DNA from: Haemonchus contortus
Lineage: Eukaryota > Nematoda > Chromadorea > Rhabditida > Trichostrongylidae
DNA: 64,000 bases
Assembly: GCA_000469685.2 (NCBI GenBank)
Contig: LS997563.1
Coordinates: forward strand, 25,250,897 to 25,314,896
Direction: 5' to 3'
Shown piece by piece: positions 20,860 through 31,735 of this stretch. The first letter of the stretch is position 1. Each line of letters starts with the position of its first letter. The notes below the pieces were generated by a model, which was given only the letters and a program-made list of their open reading frames with translations, did no database searches and was not told where the DNA came from. The position numbers and the translations under genes were made by a program.

Positions 20860-22990
20860 AAGCTGTACCTAGAACAAACGCGAACGTCTCCATTTGAAAA
20901 ATTCAGAACCAAGCCTGTTCCATAATTGCACCACTTGAACAGGGAAGGTGCCTTCATAAGCCCGACTATTAGGTTTTTCTGGGCGCACACGATAGGGGTG
21001 GCCTCTTGAAAGCCCTATGGAAGTGACATTTCGAAGATGTCGCTCGAGTTCAGATCGATTTCGTCAGTGATAAGCTTATACATCAGACCATAATCGATTA
21101 GTTTACGCCGACACTGGAGCGATACACCTCCGGGTCTTTGAAGCCGCTCATCATACGAGAGGGAAGTGATTCCTCTACGAATGAAGCAGCGGTAAGTAAA
21201 ACTTCTCTGGACTCTTTCAAGTTCTTCAATTAGTGATCGCTTGTAAGGCGACCAGATGGGGGAGCAGTATTCCATGATTGGCCTAACGTAGAGGCTGAAC
21301 AGTCGAAAGAGCAGCAATGGGTCGCGAATTTTGAAAGCCTTTAATATGAAATTCGCCCTGGAACTCGCTCTGGCAGCAACGTCATGTACGAAGCTTTCGA
21401 AATCGAGTTTATCACTGCAAACAACTCCTAGATCACGAATCTGCGTAACGCGAGCAAGACTTCCACCACACATGGTGAAGGTGAAGTTCGGATGGTTTCT
21501 TCCTAATCCTATCATTGCAGTATTTTGTATAGAGACTTGAAGACTCCATTCCTTAGACCAGCGCTCAACGCAGTCAATGGCGGTATGGAGTTTGTGACAA
21601 TCATTAATTGTAAAGATTTTGGAGTCCTCAGCATATAATTTGCAGAACGCACCTGAAGGAATGGAATCGACCAAGTCGTTGACATTTATAATAAACATAA
21701 GTGGCCCAATACAAGTGCCTTGTGGGACACCACTAGGTGTAGGGTAATAGTAAGAACGAGACTGGTTCACGAGAACAGATTGGATTCTGTCACTAAGGAA
21801 GGACTGCAGCAACTGGACGAGACAACCTTTGATACCGTACGCTTCCAACTTCCTCAAAAGTAGTGGGATAGAGATAGTGTCAAAGGCTTTTGCATAGTCA
21901 ATGAAACAGACTGAAACAAAATTTCCTTTGTCAATCTCCCTATGCCACAGTGGGACTGTAGAGATGAGGGCGGACAGGGTTGTTCTTCGACTGAGAAACC
22001 CATGCTGGTTTTTGTGAAGCAGGTTTCTCTCCGCTAAATAGCTATAGATTTTTCGGCATATTATGCGCTCCATGACTTTGCTGATAGAGCATAGAAGCAT
22101 ACGGCTCTGTAGTTAGCAACATTATTCTTGCTACCCTTTTTGAATACTGGTTTGACGAGCCCGATCTTCCATAATCGAGGGACGTCACCTGAAGCAATAT
22201 CCCATTGAATACTATTGTTAATGGAGTCGTGATACCAATAGCGGCTTTTTTCAAAAAAAATGTATGGTATACCATCTGGTGAGGTAAATACTCTGCTAGG
22301 AAGTTTGCACAGTATGCTATAAACCACATTGCTGGATACGTCTACCCAGTTCAAGGAATCCGATGACCTGGAAGGCAGACTGGCTTCTGATACACACGAC
22401 CTCTTATACACTGACCGGAAATAATCAGCGAAAAGATTAGCCTTTGCGAAGTCATCTTCAATTCGAACACCTTCTGAAGATGTTAAGTTGGGAATGTTAT
22501 CGAATAGTTTGAGTTTTTTTTACAGTAATTGAAAAATCTCTTGCTGTTTTTATGCAGGGCTATTCTCTTTTCCTCTATAAGTTGATGGCGGAGCAGAAAC
22601 CGTTTCAACCTACGCGCGTATGTGGCACATTTTGCGCTATGCACCACACACAACGAAAAACCGCATCTGATTTTACTCTGCAGGACATGTACACGTCTGG
22701 GATACTTCGTTGATTTTTCTTTGAGCAGCACCATTGGTATATACCTAGCGATCAAATGATGGCAGATGCTCAAAAACTTTGTGTATAACATATCAGAGCT
22801 ACTGGAGACATTATTCAAGTTAACCCAGTCGACTTGTGAGAGTTCGGACATCATAGCATCATAATTTCCCTTCGCGAAACATCGGTAGGACCTGGCCGGA
22901 GGCGGGGAACTAGGAAAGAGGGAGGAAAATGTGAATTCAACGGTATTGTGGTCAGAAGCGCTGAAAGGCGAAAGTACACTGAGATCCTCT
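20860..22990 (-). pseudogene. Reverse transcriptase ORF of the CR1-like element
   Basis: Reading on the minus strand: SDH of the endonuclease near 22960, a linker to about 22500, the RT fingers (SPDGIPYIFFEK, then VPRLWKIGLVKPVFKKGS), the palm with FIDYAKAFDTIS (about 21900) and GVPQGTCIGP (about 21725), and the catalytic box near 21630. That box reads YAED where active enzymes have YADD, so the first metal-binding aspartate is glutamate. A C-terminal RGHPYRVRPEKPNSRAYEG and VQLWNRL block follows in another frame. Frameshifts fall near 22500, 22090 and 21020. It cannot make a working enzyme. The clade call (CR1/Jockey group, not RTE) rests on the palm sequence and the WNRL tail; an alignment was not possible. 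Confidence 0.85.
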
Positions 22991-23787
22991 ATAAGTTCTA
23001 ATTAGAGACCAGAATGACATCCAAAATATTGAGTCCATGCGTTGGAAATTTGACCATTTGATAAGACGAGATGGTAGAGCAGGGTGACAACAGTGAGTGG
23101 TTAGTACAGCGATAGGGATCCATTAGCGGCACTACGCTACGCAGATTAGAACTTTGTTCATTCTTCACTATTAAATTGCGACCGCTACCCAGCAAGGTTT
23201 GTGATTCAACGAAGGATCCTCTTTGCTCGATGTCATTTGCGACAAAATTTATTCGACCGCCTGTAGTCTGGAATTCTCAACAAATGATATCTCTGTAAGG
23301 AAAAGGGTCCACTGATAAAAAAATTTCTGATAACGGTGCTATCATCACTCAGAACATCTCCACAGCATCATCTTTGATTGTCTAACAGTTGGATTTTTGA
23401 TGGTCATTTATTGCAAAGATAGAGAGCAAAAGTTCGAGACTCCCAATCGAAGACGTAAGCACCGCCTTCCACCGAATACCTTTGCCCTGTTAGTCCTGTG
23501 TCAAAGTTCGTGTACAGGAAACTGCCATTTGTTCCAAAAAAGGAGTGGAGAGTTAGACTTACTACAACTTTATCAAAGAAGGCGGGAAGCTTCCGATCTC
23601 TGTTGTGTCAAAGAAGGATTTCGAGCTCCGTTCCAGTCTCATACCCTCACTCAGCTAAACACGGAAAAAACCTAGAGACTATAAACTTTGAAAAAGGGGG
23701 AAAAATACTTCGGTTCAACATTTCTCGAGGTGGGGTGTTTGACACAAGAAGGAGGAGAGCCTGGCGTTAGCCGGGCGATCCGACTGG

Positions 23788-24480
23788 TGCTTATAGATGT
23801 TATGCCATTCATATGGCGATGTGAGCGTATCGCCATTTGACAAAGTGTGATGCTACGCAATTTTATGTATATGCGAGCTGCTTATAAAGAGCCATAGAAT
23901 ACGAGAGTCACTAGGAATGTAACACCCTTCTTGTTGGCAGTAAAGCCTTGCCACTCTGTTGAGTGGTGTGGGATGAAAAGAGACCGTAGAGGATTGGTGA
24001 CAAGGTCTGATAACAATCGATAGGGTCTGCTCAATAGCCTTAGAAGGCCAGAACCACTATGTCTGTTGAACTCAGCGTGTTACCAGAGGAACATTGACAG
24101 TTAAATAGGTGATTTAGGATGTGACGGGATCGTAGGTACCCGGTGACGGAAACTGACAAAGGCTGTTAATATACTGTAAAAGCAAGAGGCTACCTTTTTC
24201 GTGTTAACAATGGAACTATAGCAATTTGGTGGTGACCAAATAACAACGGATAGGGGTTCATAACAACCCTTTAGAGCGAAAGCCACTTAAATATTAGGTC
24301 TGAAGAAAGTTCTTGCGTTTTTTGACGTCCAATATTCAAATGCTCGCCGCGGTGTTATTTGCCATCAGATTGTTTTCGAGTTTTACACCATTCTGAAGGG
24401 CATTTGATGCTCTATCCAAATGTGTATTCGTTTTTGCCCTGTAATGATTCCTGGATTTTTTTTACAAGGTCGAATTCAGC
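23788..24480. other. Gene-free stretch with two copies of a decayed repeat
   Basis: Bases 24100-24150 (GTGACGGGATCGTAGGTACCCGG) repeat the segment at 20196-20235. Blocks at 23990-24030 and 24225-24260 (GGTGACMA, ATAACAAYSGATAGGG) also resemble each other, so this looks like older Helitron-linked repeat sequence. The 5' end of the mariner element below was not found here. Confidence 0.4.
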
Positions 24481-25497
24481 ATGGACAAACGAAGGATACG
24501 CACGATTCTTCTTTTCCTATTCAAATTGGGCAGGAGTGAGACGGAAACGGGATATTAAGTAGGTCTTTGGTCCAGATACGACGAATAAACGTACAGTACA
24601 GTAGTGGTTTGAAATATTTCGTAGCAACGATGAGAGCCTGGAAGACGATGAGCGTAGTTGGCGGCCATCGGCCGTTGACAACGAACAACTGAGAAGGTTA
24701 GCGGAAGAGAATCCACTTACAACGCTGAAGGATATTGGCTCGAGATTGAATGTTTCCAGCAGGACGGTTGGCATCCACATCCAGGAGATCGGGAAGTCGA
24801 AAAGCTTGATAATTGAGTGCCCCATGAGCTGACTCAGCACCAGAAAGACCGCCGCTTCGAGTTCGCCTCCGCCTTGCCTCTGCGCAACAGGGGCGATCCT
24901 TTTTTGCACCGTATTGTTACGGGTGATGAGAAATAGATTCTGTACGACAACCGGCGACGATAAGGCCAGTGGCTAGACAAGGATCAAGCCGCACGGCATT
25001 TTCCCAAGCCAAAGCAGCGTGGAAAGAAGGTCCTGGTGCTGCTTTGGTGGTCTGCAGTCGAGCTGATCCACCACAGCTTCATGGATCCGGGTAAAACCGC
25101 AACAGCCGAAAACTATCGTAAAGAAATTGTCGTAGTGCACCGAAAACACCAGCTCATGAGCCCAGCACTGGTGAATTGGAAGGAGCCCATTCTACTCCAC
25201 AACAGCGCTCGGTCCTACGTCGCACAACTTGCTCTGAGAAAATTGATTGAGCTAGGCTATGAAACTCTCCCGCACCCGCCATATTCCCCAGACCTCGCCC
25301 TCACAGACTACCATCTCTTTCAACATCTCGGCGGCTTCTTCAAGGAGAAATGCTTCAAAACCCAGCATGATGCTGCCGCGGCATTCGACGATTTCATCGC
25401 TTCTAGATCTCCGGACTTCTACGCGAATGGGATAAACAAACTTGTTTCTCGTTGGCAAAAGTGTGTCGATAGTAATGGTTGTTATTTCGATTGGTGA
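24481..25497 (+). pseudogene. Mariner transposase pseudogene
   Basis: The translation starts MDKRRIRTILLFLFKLGRSE and follows mariner transposases throughout: N-terminal helix-turn-helix, linker ending VPHELT (about 24820), first catalytic site TGDEK (24925), LLHNSAR (about 25200) and YSPDLALTDYHLF (about 25310), ending WQKCVDSNGCYFDW. The second and third sites are 34 residues apart, the DD34D spacing of mariner, but the second aspartate is replaced by asparagine. There are several in-frame stops (one replaces the tryptophan after TGDEK) and at least two frameshifts before residue 150; the last 153 codons are open. Length (about 339 codons) is normal. The 3' flank ends in the same inverted repeat as the MITEs at 5043 and 48486; the 5' repeat was not found. 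Inactive. Confidence 0.93.
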
Positions 25498-25734
25498 AGT
25501 TTTGTTTAAGTCGGGATATGTGCATTTGAATGCATTTTTCAGTTGGTTTCGATTTCAAGCCCTTTGGGATATTTGGAACATGATCAAAATGCAGGTTAAT
25601 AATGATAGATATTCACAGTACACCAATGCTTCACATAATGACATTTTGCTTGATCAGATCCAGTAGGAAAGGAATTATGACTGACAAATTCCAGTAAAGA
25701 AGCATTCGGCCGAATACTTTTGAGCGCTACTGTA
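25498..25734 (+). repeat. 3' region and inverted repeat of the mariner element
   Basis: From the transposase stop to TTTTGAGCGCTACTGTA. This part is shared with the right halves of the MITEs at 5043-5572, 48486-49011 and 49010-49521, so the coding copy and the MITEs belong to one family. Confidence 0.85.
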
Positions 25735-25939
25735 TATAAACCTACACCAGCTATCCACCGTAAATCGTTGATGTCTTCGAGCGGGAGCCAACAAAGTCTT
25801 TATTCGGCTATGCAGCAAGCCAAAATAGTCTACTGGTTCGCTCTCGTCGAAGAATACGAGACATAATATTTCCTTTGTTTGGGAATGGTATGCCTCGTGT
25901 TGTGAAGAAGTGGACTTTGCGAAGGAGTTTGAATATAGT

Positions 25940-26600
25940 GATGCTCCTTTTATTACCTAGGTAGCCAGTCAGTAATCGCTCTGATCCCACAATCATTAAA
26001 ATATCGCATTACGTGTTCTGCATCTCTGATTTTCGTGCGTTGAGGAAGTCGAAAGTTCAAAATCAAGTTTGCTCTTAATGCATCGAGCGGTTCCGAGCAT
26101 CGTCCTTTCCAGCAAAATGAATAAAGCAGAATGCATACTAACTCGTTTTCCGTCAAGTCAAAGCCTCTGAGTTTTATGTTCGAGTAGGACGGAAAAGGTT
26201 GTCAAGAAGGAGAGCGTGAAGCTAGAAGTTCCCTGTCAATTTAACTTTCCCCTCGATGTTCTTGGACATTCCCCCAGCCCCTGTACTCTTCTCTTCAGCT
26301 GCGCGCCTAGGTCGTCCATAATATTGACCTCACAATTTGGATACGCCTAGCTTTCAAAGATAATCGCCCCGTTCAGCAGGAAGGGACCGTCCTGTTTCTC
26401 ATGATTATCGCCTTCGTTTAGCTCAATCCAGAGTCGATCTTTCCAAGGACCATTTCGAACTTGGCTAGCATTCGCTCCGTCTTTCACAGAGGAAAGCGGC
26501 CGTCGACTTTCAGTCCCTTGTCTTCACATCCCAGATAGTTCATGATGTTGTCAAAAGCAGCACCGAAAGTGGGCGAAATAGTCTTGACCTGCCACGTCCC
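25940..26600 (-). pseudogene. RTE retrotransposon remnant (RT C-terminal region)
   Basis: The minus strand around 26400-26280 reads GPFLLNGAIIF, a stop, then YPNCEVNIMDDLGAQLKRR, the degraded counterpart of the region after the RT palm in RTE polyproteins. At 26060-25955 it reads RTKIRDAEHVMRYFNDCGI and RAITDWLPR, two conserved RTE C-terminal blocks fused by a deletion of the stretch between them. Frameshifts and stops are frequent. No 5' part was recognised beyond 26600. It is older than the RTE copy at 42900-45010. Confidence 0.6.
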
Positions 26601-26860
26601 TCTTCATCACTTTGACAAGAACTTCCAGAAACTTCCTTGTAGGATGGTGTGGATTCTTGGCCGTGAAGTTGTTTGAGAAGCTTAGGGGAATTCGTCGTAA
26701 GATCACCATGTCTTCCCAATGTTAGGATTACCCCTGTCTCACAAGGTTGTCGATTTGTGGGCAAAACTCCAAACTCGGATGGGATTCGATCCCGTACTTG
26801 TCCTTTCCGGGGAGGTAAGCAAATCGGTCACGTTTGTCCGCTTGCAGAGTGTATTCACAC

Positions 26861-26988
26861 CACTTGCGCCGCTCGCGCGCTACCGTATCCGACGCCTTTT
26901 TTCTGCAACTGTGCGGGAATTCACCACTTGCGCCGCTCGCGCGCTACCGTATCCGACGCCTTTTTTCTGCAACTGTGCGGGAATTCTC
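26861..26988 (+). repeat. 64-bp tandem duplication
   Basis: Bases 26861-26924 and 26925-26988 are essentially identical. The single counterpart in the opposite arm at about 28852-28920 shows that the duplication arose in the left arm only. Confidence 0.85.
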
Positions 26989-27021
26989 GCATTTGGTCAA
27001 TTAATGAATACTCTATGGGGT

Positions 27022-27837
27022 ATGAAAGTGGGTGGTATAGCCTCAGCCAAGATGGTACAGCACTTTATTCAGTCAACGTTTCGGCGTTACCGCCTTCGTC
27101 AGGGCCTGGAAGCCAAAAAAGAATTTGAGATTCATCCAACTCATGCACCATTTCAGACTTCAGTTAGCCCAAGTAAACCTACAGATATCTGAATAGGTCT
27201 CGTAAACCACAACAAGGGAACCCACCTTAGAATAGAGGAGACGACATGTAGACCACTTTTCAAACTGCCTATTTAAACATTTTCGCAGTGGGTGGGCCCC
27301 GGGTGACCTGACCCCCGACTTGAAGCCGGTGGCAATTGTAGCCCACACAGGTCGATGAACGGGGCGAGTTCTCTTGCTATGGCCAGGCATTCGTCTTTCC
27401 GGTTATTTTGGGGTCTTTTGCGCAGATCCAAAACGCTTCCAAAGTTTTGCGCGCGGAGGTCGAGGTGGGCTACAATTGCCACCGGCTTCAAGTCGGGGGT
27501 CAGGTCACCCGGGGCCCACCCACTGCGAAAATGTTTAAATAGGCAGTTTAAAAAGTGGTCTACATGTCGTCTCCTCTATTCTAAGGTGGGTTCCCTTGTT
27601 GTGGTTTACGAGACCTATTCAGATATCTGTAGGTTTACTTGGGCTAACTGAAGTCTGAAATGGTGCATGAGTTGGATGAATCTCAAATTCTTTTTTGGCT
27701 TCCAGGTCCTGACGAAGGCGGTAACGCCGAAACGTTGACTGAATAAAGTGCTGTACCATCTTGGCTGAGGCTATACCACACACCTTCATACCGGAACTCA
27801 CACGATGCCAAGATTCATAGAAAGTCGTTCATGGTCA
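27022..27837. mobile_element. Palindromic insertion with 12-bp target duplication
   Basis: Arms at about 27022-27346 and 27464-27789 are near-perfect reverse complements around a ~117-bp spacer. ACTCTATGGGGT at 27010-27021 is repeated exactly at 27838-27849, flanking the unit. Each arm carries the short hairpin GGCGGTAACGCC followed by GAAACGTTGACTG. Inverted partial copies with irregular target duplications are known for Penelope-like elements, but no reverse transcriptase or GIY-YIG domain is visible, so that is only a suggestion. Confidence 0.7.
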
Positions 27838-28958
27838 ACTCTATGGGGTCTTTTTCAATGTCTCAACACTCTTTCTCATTGAAACGTCATTCCGTCTACT
27901 ACATTTAGCATGCGCATCTGTAATACTTGGAATTGCAACCTTTTTTCAGGTAGAAATGGTGGAATGATCTGCAGCCCGAAAGTGACTCGTGCGATCGACA
28001 CTAACGAAGGTGAATTTTTCTGCCTTTTGTTTTTCTTCACAGTATATTTTAACTATGTACCTGTTCTGTGTATGCTTATGTTGTGATTTTTGTTACATAC
28101 CGTAAGGTAGACATCGCATCTGCACCTTCTGTAACATAGGAGTATGGCTGTTGGATTGTGGGGATACAATGGAGACGTAAGCTTTAAACCTTTTCAAAAC
28201 TGATTTGTTTTCATCTCGCAGTAGGCTTGGCTTCCAATAGGAGTTAATGACTGCGGCTTATTTCAAGTTAAGTCGAGCGTTCATTCGATGATGCTGAATC
28301 ATCAGCTTGCCAGCGCCGAACTCGTCACTCCATGCGGACTGTCGACAGTTTGTGGATAGTATCACTAGCCATCTGCAATCTGGGATCAGTCTCCTTCTGC
28401 TTGCCTGATGTGAGTGATTAATTTATATTTTTGCTGTCTTTCTTGCTCATGTGTTCATGGCGCCTTAACCGCTTATCATTATTTGTTAGCTTGAGTTGCA
28501 TAAGTCTCTCTCCGTTAGTTTAATTTGAGTCAACTTTATTTGCTAGCGTGGTGGAAGGGGATTTTTGTGCACCAGTCACCTTGCTAAGAATATCATTTTG
28601 ATGAAAGGATATTTTTGGACTTCGTTGCGAGCTTTTTTTTTTCAGAGAAGAAGTGATCCAATTGAATGCAAGGATGCCTTACAGACTGGTGCGAAGAAGT
28701 GATTCTGTGGCTCATAGTTCTACAGCTCATACATCGCTAAATTTTGTATTATTTTGTATTGTTTTTTTGTATTAAAGATGCGCATGCTAAATGTAGTAGA
28801 TGGAATGACATTTCAATGAGAAAGAGTGATGAGACATTGAAAAAGACCGGAATTCCCGCACAGTTGCAGAGAAAAAGGCGTCGGATACGGTAGCGCGCGA
28901 GCGGCGCGAGTGGTGTGAATACACCCTGCAAGCGGACAAGGGTGGGGGGACGGAACTT

Positions 28959-29190
28959 ACGTGCGTCCGAGGATGCGCGCGGCAAATTGCGCGGCGAAGT
29001 GGGTGACGGTTCGAACGACCCTGACGCCTACCGTTTGGGCCCAAATTTGAAGTAGAGTAGATTAGTATGGTCAGCTAATCTTACTAATTTACTTTACTTC
29101 AAGTTTGTACCCCTATAATAGACGCCAGAGTCGTTCGAATCGCTACGCACTTCGTAGCTCAATTTGCCGCGCGCATCCTCGGACGCACGT
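28959..29190. mobile_element. Palindromic MITE, 232 bp
   Basis: ACGTGCGTCC at 28959 mirrors GGACGCACGT at 29181-29190, and pairing continues with scattered mismatches over arms of about 107 bp to a centre near 29075. It interrupts the right arm of the composite element. Confidence 0.8.
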
Positions 29191-29238
29191 ATGTACCCAT
29201 ACCTACAAGGGTGTCCGGTTTGCTTACCTCCTTTCCGT

Positions 29239-29317
29239 TGACCGTGCTCTTATCCCTCACACTACCGAGACCCCGCTTTCCCTCTCCTTCTTAATATAAG
29301 GGATAAGAGCACGGTCC
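29239..29317. repeat. Short inverted pair
   Basis: GACCGTGCTCTTATCCCT near 29239 and its complement ending at 29317 are 18-base arms around a 42-base spacer. The right copy is continuous with the composite element's arm. Confidence 0.75.
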
Positions 29318-29542
29318 CCGGAAAGGACAGTTACGTGTTGGAGTCCCGTCCGAGACCGGAGTTTTGCCCACAAATCGCCACCCTTGTGGGACTTTCGCTT
29401 CGCGCACTGCGGCGTTAAAACAGCAGTTAACAAAACATCAAGTCAAAACAAGTCATGTCCCTCTTGTCTCGGACAGCACACAGCAGGACTTAATATCAAA
29501 GGCTATAATCAAACCAATGAAAGTAAGATGTTATAACGGTAC

Positions 29543-30400
29543 CAGTCGGATCGCCCAGCTGACGCCGGGCTCTCCTCCTTTTTGGGGCGAAGGTGCTTTT
29601 CCCGAAAAACATCGAATTAATGAAATACTTCTTCCTTTTTCGTGGGTTATTTCACTGTTCCGCTGAGGGAGAGTATAGACCATCAAATGCCTTTTAAGAT
29701 GTAGCTCCTTTTCTTTACGGATACTTATTAAATGAAAATCCAACATAATAAGGATAAGTTTCGCCAAGAACATCAAAGCAGATAGAAGCCGTGATTTCTC
29801 ACTCAATCGCAAACTTTGTTGGGTAGCGGTTGTAAGCTAATAGCGAGAAGTGAACCAAGTTCATCTCCTTATAATCAAATCACTCACCGTTCTTGTCGAA
29901 TGAAACATATCAAAAAGTCAAAGCTAGCAGAGTTGAATAACAGAGTTGCTAGGATTCAACTGATGTGCGGACCTTTTCCTCTGAGGCCTCTTCTATTGCC
30001 AGTGTTCCCATCTTGCCTTCCTATTGATTCTGCTCTCCGAGTCCACGGGATCAGGAATTATGGATTTCCACTCAGACATTTATTTCGCGGAAACCCCTTC
30101 TCTCGGGTGCCGGATCTGCCCTCCAAGGGACGGGGTTTCCTACGGCCTACTACTCACCCTAAGTTTTACCATACTGCCGCCTTCCTCCTACCAAGTTTGA
30201 ACGCCCTCGAGCCAAACTGAAAATTTTGGCGCAAATCTCGCCTTCTATGAGCGGGGACTGGTCCTGCCACCCACCATACATGTTCCCTTCCTGCCCTCAC
30301 GTACCCCTAGTTTGAACGCTCTAGGTCCACGTAAACAGGAGATATGAATTTGCTGTCCAAAATTTGTATCACGTACGCCTCACCCCGTAGAACAGGGTTG
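29543..30400 (-). mobile_element. Helitron-like element, minus strand
   Basis: Read on the minus strand, the 3' end is a GC hairpin (CCCGGCGTCAGCTGGGC), then GATCCGA and CTGG followed by T, matching the terminus at 23761-23787. Inside are the GCGGTTGTAAGC block (29827) corresponding to GCGACCGCTAC, and a decayed ~146-bp unit at about 30260-30390. No coding capacity recognised. The 5' limit is approximate. Confidence 0.5.
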
Positions 30401-31389
30401 GCACCTTGACGAAGCAGTCTTATGAAGAGTATGGAGTCAGGTGGTAACCGTGCGAAAACCCAGTAACTCATTTCCGACTGATCTGACCTCCATATTGATT
30501 CAGGCTGAATTCGTACTTGATATTAGCGTAAAGTAATAACCTAACAACGTAAGATGTTACTTATCAGCAAATCACCACCAAAATTGAACCACACACTAGA
30601 ATTTCAGGTCTTTCTTTGTAAGCGATTGCGCTGGGCCGGGTGATTAGTATATCCAAGTAACGAATGATTCCTAGTTATTGACGAGTGGTAAGAATGATTT
30701 CAACTATCAACTATTTGATTCTCTTAGATAATACCCATTTGTAAAGAATTTAAGGTTTTGCTGGTCAGGTCAGTTCGTTCTTAGCTGATATGGGTATTGC
30801 TGATAGGCATGATCTCTCATCGAGTCTCTAAAAGCGTTGCGTATTTGTCGCAGTATTATTTTGATGGCACGGTCCACACTTGTTCGTGTTCACTGTCGAC
30901 TTGAAAGCAGCCATCATAAGTTTGATCGGGGTAGGAGGCGAAATAATTTTTACAAAAATTTGGTTAGGGCGACACTCATGTCACAGGCTTAGTCCGTAAA
31001 TCCTCATGAGGCTCAGAAAAAACTACAGCCGCTTAGCTTAAACCGCATAAAAGCGCTCAGATGGATGATGCCTATTCTCTTCTTCGTCTCTGACACATTC
31101 CTAGTATAAGAGGTAGCACCGATTTTATTTCCTATATCCTGTCTTTTACGGACTAAGATCAAGTGCAAACAAGATTCTGGCGTCGCGAACTCCGTCAACG
31201 ACTGAAGATCAAGGATGCTGAAAAAGATACGCGACGGTGTGATGGCAATGACACTTACTAGCCAGGTCCCTGGGATCCTGAATGAATACCTGAACAGCCG
31301 CCAATACGATGGTCAGTTTTCTTCCCGAGAGCTCTGAATGAAAACAATGGTAGAGCGCTCATCCCTGCAGCGCGGAGGGTACGATGGAT
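30401..31389. other. Gene-free stretch
   Basis: No gene. Bases 31016-31110 share motifs with 505-620 near the window start. Confidence 0.4.
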
Positions 31390-31480
31390 TGCATTCGCTC
31401 GCGACAGGGACTAGTGGAGTCGTTCTATCTCCCGCTGAAAACACCCTTGTCAACACGAGAACGGGAAAGTAGGTGATAGA
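31390..31480 (+). pseudogene. RTE 3' terminal remnant
   Basis: The sequence reads FARDRD, a stop and WSR, then ends in GGTGATAG repeats. This parallels the LARDRNEW stump and tail at 5888-6055, but is more decayed. Confidence 0.4.
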
Positions 31481-31735
31481 GGAGAATGCTGAAAATTTTC
31501 ACGTGTGTGCATTCTTCAACACAACGGTAGATACAACATCGCGCATCTCGGTTTCCTCGTGGACGCCATTATAATGAACCGCTTTGGCAGTCACCACAGC
31601 TTTCTTGATCAAATACTGCACGTAGCTGTGAGGTGTGGTTTTCAATTCTTTTTTTACGTAGGTTTGCTAATTATCAGTGGTCTTTTCAAAGGAGCAGCTG
31701 TATACTGTTCAGAAATCAGACACATCGTGCTCAAG

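Larger units (their letters stand above)
20341..23095 (-). mobile_element. CR1/Jockey-like non-LTR retrotransposon, 5'-truncated
   Basis: Minus-strand element with the order endonuclease C-terminus, linker, reverse transcriptase, conserved C-terminal tail, 3' UTR and (TAAA)n tail. The endonuclease part starts mid-domain (THGLNILDVIL, then ASDHNTVEF), so the 5' end is lost. Flanking sequence belongs to one Helitron-like element, showing insertion into it. The simple-repeat tail and SDH endonuclease motif mark target-primed reverse transcription. Confidence 0.8.
19547..23787 (+). mobile_element. Helitron-like element split by a retrotransposon
   Basis: The right end at 23761-23787 is a GC-rich hairpin (CTGGC-gtta-GCCGGGC) seven bases before CTGG, followed by T, which fits the Helitron rule of a 3' hairpin, CTRR end and insertion before T. 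The left part has a TC-rich AT start near 19547, a (TG)n tract and 3.4 tandem copies of a ~146-bp unit. Shared middle blocks (ACGATSTAGCTTTGAC at 20318; AGTACAGYGATAGGGATC at 23100; GCGACCGCTAC at 23175) occur in the same order in the copy at 45800-47275, which lacks the retroelement. The CR1-like element therefore inserted between about 20340 and 23095. No Rep/helicase frame is visible, so this is non-autonomous. The exact 5' end is uncertain. Confidence 0.6.
26737..29412. mobile_element. Composite inverted-repeat element with nested insertions
   Basis: The left arm (26737-27020, continued at 27838-27922) and right arm (28778-29412) are reverse complements once insertions are removed: GTGGGCAAAACTC, then CCTTTCCGGGGA, AGTGTATTCACACCAC, CCGTATCCGACGCC, and the 80-base block ending in TTTAGCATGCGCATCT. 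The left arm is interrupted by a palindrome with a 12-base target duplication (27022-27837). The right arm is interrupted by another palindrome (28959-29190) and by an inverted pair (29239-29317). The centre (27923-28777) has no recognised gene. A loose end of the family lies at 740-835. The element type is unknown. Confidence 0.7.

Noticed and set aside
27690..27745. Hammerhead ribozyme-like core (CTGACGA, stem GGCG/CGCC, GAAAC) in the palindrome arms
   Set aside because: After GAAAC there is no stem III with a loop before a cleavable NUH triplet, and an extra A separates CTGACGA from stem II. The core alone does not make a ribozyme.
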